From positions 186,001 to 250,000 of the forward strand of contig JADANN010000339.1 of the NCBI GenBank assembly GCA_018806985.1: 64,000 nucleotides of DNA, read 5' to 3'. The notes beneath the pieces are model-generated. The model ran no database searches, had not been told where the DNA came from, and saw only the letters and a list, made by a program, of their open reading frames with translations. Shown one piece after another: positions 13,201-22,200 of this stretch. Position 1 is the stretch's first letter. Each line of letters begins with the position of its first letter. The position numbers and the translations under genes were made by a program. Source of the stretch: Angiostrongylus vasorum. Its lineage: Eukaryota > Nematoda > Chromadorea > Rhabditida > Metastrongylidae.

Positions 13201-16200
13201 TATGTAATGTATGTATGTAATGTATGTATGTAATGTATGTATGTAATGTATGTATGTAATGTATGTAATGTATGTATGTATGTATGTAATGTATGTATGT
13301 AATGTATGTATGTAATGTATGTATGTAATGTATGTATGTAATGTATGTATGTAATGTATGTATGTAATGTATGTATGTAATGTATGTATGTAATGTATGT
13401 ATGTAATGTATGTATGTAATGTATGTATGTAATGTATGTATGTAATGTATGTATGTAATGTATGTATGTAATGTATGTATGTAATGTATGTATGTAATGT
13501 ATGTATGTAATGTATGTATGTAATGTATGTATGTAATGTATGTATGTAATGTATGTATGTAATGTATGTATGTAATGTATGTATGTAATGTATGTATGTA
13601 ATGTATGTATGTAATGTATGTATGTAATGTATGTATGTAATGTATGTAATGTATGTATGTAATGTATGTATGTAATGTATGTATGTAATGTATGTATGTA
13701 ATGTATGTATGTAATGTATGTATGTAATGTATGTATGTAATGTATGTATGTAATGTATGTATGTAATGTATGTATGTAATGTATGTATGTAATGTATGTA
13801 TGTAATGTATGTATGTAATGTATGTATGTATGTATGTATGTAATGTATGTATGTATGTATGTATGTATGTATGTATGTATGTATGTATGTATGTATGTGT
13901 ATGTATCATATTTGTTTATATGATCTTATAAATTGATATCCTAAAACTGATGCGAGGTTGTTATAGGTCTTCGTTGTCGTTGTCGTTGTTGTTGTCGTTG
14001 TTGTTTGTGTTGTTGATTGACGGCTGACGTTTGGCGATTTCCCCTTCCTCATAGCCGTGCTTTTACGAGTGGGATGCTAGCGCAGGAATCAAAAACAACG
14101 CGCAAGACTCTTGAGGTGTTTTGAATAAATTTCAAAAATGCACAGATGAACCGGAAAGACGAATGCATCACTATCACACGTGAGCTGGGGCCTTATTACA
14201 AAATGGTATTTTGACCCCTGGGTGGGCCTGGTTCGCCGTCCCACGTGAAGAATACGCGGGCAGTACTGCTCGTAACAGCATGGTGGGTAGCCTTTTTTGA
14301 TCAATATGGCGTCTATTTAAAAGTGTGATCTTTATTTATACTTTGGCCTTTTTTCCACCGAATAATTAAAGTATTCTTGTATAAAACAAGTCACGTGAAT
14401 CCCACTCGTAACAGCACGGCTCTGAGGAAGGCGATATTGCCGAAACGTCAGCCATCGATCAACAACACAAACAACAACGACAACGACAACGAAGACCTAT
14501 ACCAACCTCACATCAGCTAAAGATCAGTTTATAAGATCATGCAAGTAAATATCTCAACTATTCCCAGGATCGACTTTCTATTAACCTCGGCATTGGAATA
14601 TGAATGCGTCGTTTTCTTGTTCAGCAATCGCGAGGTTGTTAAACACATACATTTACTTCCATATAAAAACACAATACAATACAACATTAGCTGACGTTTC
14701 GGCAGTATCGCCTTCTTCAGAGCCGCTTTTTTTTACGTGCCTTCCAATGAGGAAGATTAGAACAGCTGATTATCATTAACAGATGACTCTCATCAACCTT
14801 ATGCGACTATAATCAGCTGTTCTAATCTTCGTCATTGGAAGGCAGTAAAAGCGGCTCTGAAGACGACACTGCAAGCGTCAGCTGTTGTACTGTATTGTGT
14901 TTTTCTATGGAAGTAAATGTATGCTGTTTAACAACCTCGCGATTGCTAAACAAGAAAACGACGCATTCTATCTCAACTATCTATGCCGACGCTTATCGAA
15001 AGTCGGTCTTTTTAAGTTACGTATCATATGTTTGTTTCAAGAGCAGTGCTGAAGCATAACGTACTTGTTCTGATGGTGTTCTGCACGCATCTGGGCGAGA
15101 GAGGACATATTGACGCTGACATCCATCGATGGTGGATCGGGAACGATTGAAACTCGTTTTTTTGCCGCTACATTTCTATCGTGAGCGAGGGTCTCTGCAC
15201 AGATTGTCGGACTTCGCCAACTGGAATACAGACATTCGATAACGCCACAACTACAGTGAGAAAGAAGACAATTAATCACAACTAAGCTTATGTAACAGAA
15301 GTTTAAGGTGCATTTTCGAGCAGTGTCGTAGTCTATATGTTTCAGATATAGTACTGGCATGTAGTTGTACAGATGCTATTACTACTCATATTATAAAAGC
15401 TCTAAAAAGCTCTCGACGTTGATCAATCCCTGAAGGATGCGCCATGCATTCGACTTCATTAAGTATCGTTGGAGGTGACTGAATGCATATCTGGCCTTTG
15501 CAATGACTCGCGGTAGCCGGCCGATGTATCGAGCAAGTGCTGCTATCCTCCCAGACAAGTCTGGTACCAATTTGCCGACCCCGGCTGGACGGAAGGCTGG
15601 GTGAGCCCCATGGGCGCGGGGATCGATTCCACGTGTGTGTCGCAGTGGCGCCTTCAACCACTGCGCCACACGCACTCATATTATACATCATACTATTGGA
15701 TTAAGCTCTATTTTCATCACTTGTCATCTATATTGTCCATTGATATCTTCTCCATTTTTCATTTCGTGATGAACTGTTTAGTCTACGTCACCAACAACGA
15801 AAGACATAGGAGGAATCTGCTGTTCTCTTCAATTTTTTTTACCGATCTAAATATATTTAACGTTGCACATTCTTTGCACAGTTTATGAAAAATTACAAAA
15901 ATACCTCCGTCCCTTGCTTAGCCTACGCCACAGGCTTGAGCACTTTGACGTCTTGGTTTCTCGTGTATAAGATTAGCTACCTCACTATTGATACGAAGGT
16001 TTTGATACATTGGTAGGTCGGGGCAAGCGTCGTAGTGCAGTGTTTAGAGGTGCCTTGCTGTGAATACAACCGTTTGTATTTCTCCTATGCCCACCGATCA
16101 ACCAAGCAATCACCCCACAGGGATCCGCAACTTGACAAAAGCTGTATAGGAGAAGAAAAAAACACGGAGTTGATGCATGGGTAATGCAGCAAAGAAAGTG

Positions 16201-19200
16201 TGTTCTGTAGGCCAGATATGCATTTGATCACCTCAACTATGTTCGATGAAGTTGGATAGATGGTGCATCCCTAAGGAACTAACTAGGGTTGAACTCCTTA
16301 TCAATTGTGTTGTTAGTATGTTACCTATATATTGGTTACATAAGGTTATGCTTTAGAAGAAGCTGAAATCTGGCGTAGGATCATCAAAAAGCGACTAATC
16401 GACCGTTACATTATGACTAGCATATTTACTGAACTGGGCTTCATCTAACCTCAGCATGGTAATAACTATTATGGTTTGTCGATAATCTTACACACTTTGT
16501 TACAAATCTCTATTATTGCTAACGTTTCGGAGATATCGGCTACATCATGGACACGATGATTCGAGTCGGGCGTACAGAGAAACTGATTCTTGTGACGTCT
16601 GAGCTTTCGCGGTCGCACCGAGTTGAAGCTAGTGGAGTAAATGAAAGGAGAAAAGCCGGAGATTTTTCTTAGATAAGAGTTGATATTAACACCGCTGTTG
16701 TAAAATGAAATGACATTATGAAAACGAGTAGTTTTAGATGGTGATGGACCATAAACCTTCTTTAATCTGGACTAGAATGGTGTGGTCAGTTCATTTCAAC
16801 GGCAAGAACTGCTCTGTAAAAAATGGTAGTGGTCGGTGGTATCATTTTATTCGAGCGGTTCTCCATTGTGCTCAAATCGATTGGATGCGACTACAAAGAC
16901 TCGAATCGCACGAAACACCTTTTGTGTTCACTCGACTTGGATGAAGAAGATAACGACCGTGAAACATTATGACTTTCGTATAACCTCGGTATAAATAATC
17001 AATACACATTTGTTTATCGATAAGCTAACATGAGGTTGTTACCGGTTATTTATTCGTCTAAAGTTTGGACGTCTTCGTCTTCATCAGAGCCGATGATCCG
17101 AGTCGGTGGTTCACAGTTGTTGGTCTTCTCGATGTCTGTGCTAGCTGGTAATGATACACGCTTTTATAGGATGGATTCTTTGGAAAAAACAAGTTACTAT
17201 CACCGGACAGTCACTATTGTCAACAGCCAGCATCCTGCACAAAGCAGCATCACCGCGTGAGTGGGGAGACTGAGGGAGATGCTCAACTGAGGACAATCAG
17301 ACACGATGCCAAGACGAAGCCGCCAAGTCGAGAGGAGAACAACTGTGGACTATCGACTTGGATCATCTGCTCTGGTGGAGACGAAGGCCTCGAAACGTTA
17401 GCCAAATAAAATTTATAAAACAACTTCGTGTAAGCCAACAATTTAAACACATGTTGATTTGTCATAACGAACTTAAAGAAAAGTCGGTGTTTGAAAAACG
17501 GTGAGTGTTTATTTAACTGCTGAGGTTATGAAAGTGTTTGACTGAGCAGATTGCATGTCAATTTGACTCTTCCAGGCTCTGAAGAACGAGGAAACCTTCG
17601 AAATGTCGGCTACTGTGAATGAATAAGTGATGGAATTCCAACCTCGTGTTTGATAATCAGAAAAGAAATTGATTTATTGATCAATGCTAAGGTTAGAAAA
17701 AAGTCGGCCTTGGGATTTAGTTCTTCTTTCTCTATGTAGTGGGTTCCAGCCATTCATCGCACTTACTTGCTTAATTATGTGATCAAAACTCCAAGAAAAT
17801 TAAATGTTTCCCTTCTCACCGCTGTTGAGGCATAGAAACGCTGTGAATATCCGGCTGACTTGGAGATCGTTCTTTAGATCCACTGGATCGCCTTGTAGAG
17901 CTACCGCTTGGAGAGCCGTTTTGGGATAGTCTCGATCCACGACGAGATCGAACCTGTGCGTAGAGTTATAAAATAAAAAATGTCGTCAGTGAAAAACTTA
18001 TCGACGAACTTTCTCAACCGTTAGTGTGAGCTATAATGAGTAGCCACTAATTATCAACCAATTATAACCATAATGATGCTGAGGCATTGGTAAAGCTTTG
18101 GGCCGCTGGTGACTGCGCTGGGGACCGAAGACGCTATTACCCTTTTTTGGGGGCTAACGCGTTCACCACCACAGCATGCGCGTCCTTCGTTTCGCACTAC
18201 TCTCAGCCCTGTTATTGATCTATAGGTGCTATCAGCAATCACCCGTCAATGGGATTGATCAGTGGACCACAAGTCGGCATGAGCCCAATTAAGCTGAAGC
18301 TGTGGTACAAACCATAATGTCGTCAATTTTCATTTACTCCCTACCAGTTTTAATGGCATGGTATTATGTGAAATATAACCATAATGATGCTTAGATATTT
18401 GCAAAACTCCGGACCACAGGTATCTGCGGTGGGGAACGAACGCGTATTACCCTTTCCGGGGGCTAACGCGTTCACCACCGCACCATGCGGGTCCTTCGTT
18501 TAGGCTGTCTTTCAGCTAGTTCTATCGATCAGTGCCATCAACAATCACCCTATCTCAGCATCGTTATGGTTATATTTTACGTAATACCGTACCATTAGAA
18601 ATTAGTAGGGCAGTAAATAAAAACTGTCGATATCAACCAATTAATTTCAGTGTGTTCAGGGGGCATATTATCAGTAGAGGTTTCAAGAGATTGATAAACA
18701 TAGGTAATTAATTCTACAGCCATTATGAGCATCATTCTCATAGCTTAAACTTCTCGACATCAGATATTAATGAACCCGTTTTTGCTTTGCGCGCTCGACC
18801 AGCGCTGATGGGCTGACATTAACTTCAGCGCTGCAAAATAGTCTTCCACCGTAGGTATAATTTAGAAAAATGGAAACATGGTATTCTTACAGATATCTGT
18901 AACCACAACCATTTCCGATGTGATCATCCAATGCGCTGAAGCTTTTTGATTGCAAATCAGATTTAACAAGAAATAATCTTGAGACTACGTACTTCATTGT
19001 CATTTTTACTATTTATGACATAAAGTGAAGAGGATAGTTTTTAAATTGAAGAGGTTAGAGCAGAGCTTTTTTTACAATCATCTCCACGCCATAACTGCAA
19101 ATGACAGAAATCCTATAATCACGAAGCACGTTGAACAGTGAAACATATCCGCACATGGCTCGGGTAACGTTTCTCTGTAGTGATTCCTTTTAGGAGGTAG

Positions 19201-22200
19201 CCGGTAGTTTCTTCCATTAACATCACTACAAATTCCGCTGTATAGGTCTTGTGCAGTTGGAATACATTATTCTCCGTGTAAAGATTAGCGTGATAAGACA
19301 AACTCTTCACTTTCTTCATTTACAGTGGAATACTGGATGTCTGCACTTCTTGATTGCAATACCAAGTAATGCACAATGCGACTTTTCAGCAGTGGATCGC
19401 TGTGACATGCACTAAGACGAAAGTGGCATTAATGTCCATAACCCTGTAGTTAAAGGGTGGCTTTGTTTAATTAATTGCATTGCTTTGGAGAGAATTGATT
19501 ATAGAGAATCCTCTGACGAGTAGCTCATATGGTTCGGAGGACATTCTTAGATACAATGCAAAGGAACAATTTCGTCCAGTATCGTCGTATGTGAAAATCC
19601 CTTCTTTCTTAGGGTTGTGGCTGAGATATTGTGAATCCACACGTGAATCGTGGAGCTAGTTCACTTCCAGAAATCCGATTGTGATTTGCTTTCTTTTTTT
19701 TCGAAAAAATGAATTTCCACGGAACAGACGTGCGTTGAGCAGGTTTCCTGCTTGACTACTTTCCTTCCAATTTCCGACTGATGTCATAATTTTTCATTAT
19801 CGTGTATTTCTGACAGCAGCTTTGCAGAGGCTTTTTCTTCCTTCTTTTGCAAACCACTGTGCAGATCTAAATGGTTAAACAATACGTGCACTTTTTGCTC
19901 TCATGGGATATGCACGTTAGTGAGCAGCAATTCACGATATTAATTCTTTCTTGACGTGAGAAATTGAAAATCTCTTGTAATTTAAAGCGTTGTTTAAAAG
20001 GTAAAGGGATGGCAAAACCTAAAATGAAGCGGCATTTCGTGATGTTATCTTCTCTATGTCACACGCACATCAAGAAGACCACCGACCCTATGGTCTAAGT
20101 TTTTCACGAAAACCCTAAAAGGAAGATCCTTGGCCTACTATTGCACGCTACAAAGAGAAATGGAAGATTTATTGGGTTCCGGTCAAGTCATTCGACGATC
20201 AACGAGACTGGAGGTTACCTCCTCTATGCAGACAATAACGATTCCGCAATTTAATTAGATTAATTCATTCCCCTTGCTCTTGGTTTTCTGTAAAGCGTCA
20301 GCAAGGAATCTGAGCGCGATTGTAGCTTCAAAGCGTCGACTTTTTCAGGAGACCGTGTTGGTGTTATAAATGCAAAGCACGAAGCGGTCTTCATAGCTGT
20401 CGTGGACGCGTTTATTTGATCTGACAGTTGTGGATCGCCAGCAACTCACCAACTTGGGGGATAGCTTAACTCAAGAGGACAATGATTTCTATAGCGCTAG
20501 TTTGCACTCAATTGTGTTTTCCTCCTTAACTTGAGAGTCTTTGGTGCTGGGATGAACCTCTTTTGTTCATCATAAGAACCAAGCAATAGTTTTCAACTAC
20601 GAATTCGCAATTAACAATTTTTTTTGGGAGAAGCTGAAACCAATACTGAAACTTACTTCTTCTATAATGACTCTCGGTAACGATTGCCTTTTATCGGTGT
20701 GTTTATGTACAGATTGCCCAAACATAAAAAGTTGATGATTTCTCAACTTTCTGAAGATTTTTGTATACAGATAGACGACTATGGCACCAGGTAGGAAGAA
20801 TGACAGAAGCGACGACAACACCTTAACGAAATAATGAGTGATTGAGATGATAATTGTAATAATAGCAATAATGTGACAGTCTTGGTTGGGTTGTTTCCAC
20901 CTAGTTCATTTAGTTTTTTGAACATGTGTGATTTGCTATCTAATCATTAAACTGAAAATATAAGATGCGATTTGAACATAAAAAGGATAAAGCTCTCTCG
21001 GAGTTGATCAATCCGTGAGAGATGCGCCATGCATCCGACTTCATCAAGCAACGTTGGAGTTGATTAGATGCATATAAGGCATTTGCAATGACTCGCAGTG
21101 GCCTACCGATGTATCGAGCCAGTGCTGCTATCCTCCCAGACAGCTCTGGTACTAATTTGCTGACCCCGTATGGACGGAAGGATTTGGGATTTGAATATAA
21201 AGGTGTTTTATCGCTGAATTTAAATCCTTCAAAAACAGTTGGCGACCGATGCCACCTTTGTCACTACGGTGTTGCCTAGATAAAAAAATATAAAATGAGT
21301 AAGACTCGCAATATATTGGGGATTTTCAATCCAACAGATAGTTTCTGAATGCGGTTTTCTCTCCATGAAAAGCGTTGAGCTAACTGCCAACGCCATCACC
21401 CAAATCATAACCAAATATGGTAATGTGGACGTCGACACGCAATGTCGTTGATACTCCGTTGGGAACATTATTGCGAAGTACCTGAAGAATTAGTGAAATT
21501 ATAGAACACTTCAATATAAAACTGAAATTGACGTACTGCATAGCTTTCAAATTCGTTACTGTAATGATGTGAAGTACTGACTATCTCTTCCTAAGTTCTC
21601 ATTTAGTTTAACAAGCGTAGTATCACGAAGAGATGTGGATACTTGTCGATAATATGACTGTCACTCATCATAACCCAAACGATCATCTAATTTTTTAAAA
21701 TTCTCCTTCTCCTTCTAATTCTCTTCTCTTTCTCAATTCTCTTCCTTCTCCTCTATCTCTGCTGATCCCACCATTTCTCACACTCGATTCGTTTCCTCGT
21801 ATCCATCATCCACGAAAGTCTTCCAACTTTCACCTGTGGGTTCGGCTGCTGCTGCTTGAGGGTTTTCATTTCATGTTGAATGTTGTAGAATGCTGATCGA
21901 GTCGATTCTCCTTGGAGTCCTCAGGTAGCCGGACCCGGAGCGTTCCCAGTTGGATTGCAGAGACTCATTTTTCACGGACACATGCGGCACCAATTTCCCG
22001 ACCGCGGAGGGGTGAGGGAACTAGGTGGGTCTGATGCGAAATCGAAACAGCATCTAGTTCTTGATGATCGGCATCGCTAACACGGTGCTATCCAACCCTT
22101 GGTATTGCACATATGTATATATAAAAAGAATAGAGATAAATATGCTTAAATAGAGAGTGTAAGAATCAGCATGTAGCTAAACTTGTAGAACTTTGAAAAT

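Noticed and set aside
11966..13909. 647-codon open frame of His/Thr/Tyr/Ile repeats on the minus strand
   Set aside because: It is a by-product of the 13-bp array, which lacks stop codons on that strand in all phases. No gene structure.
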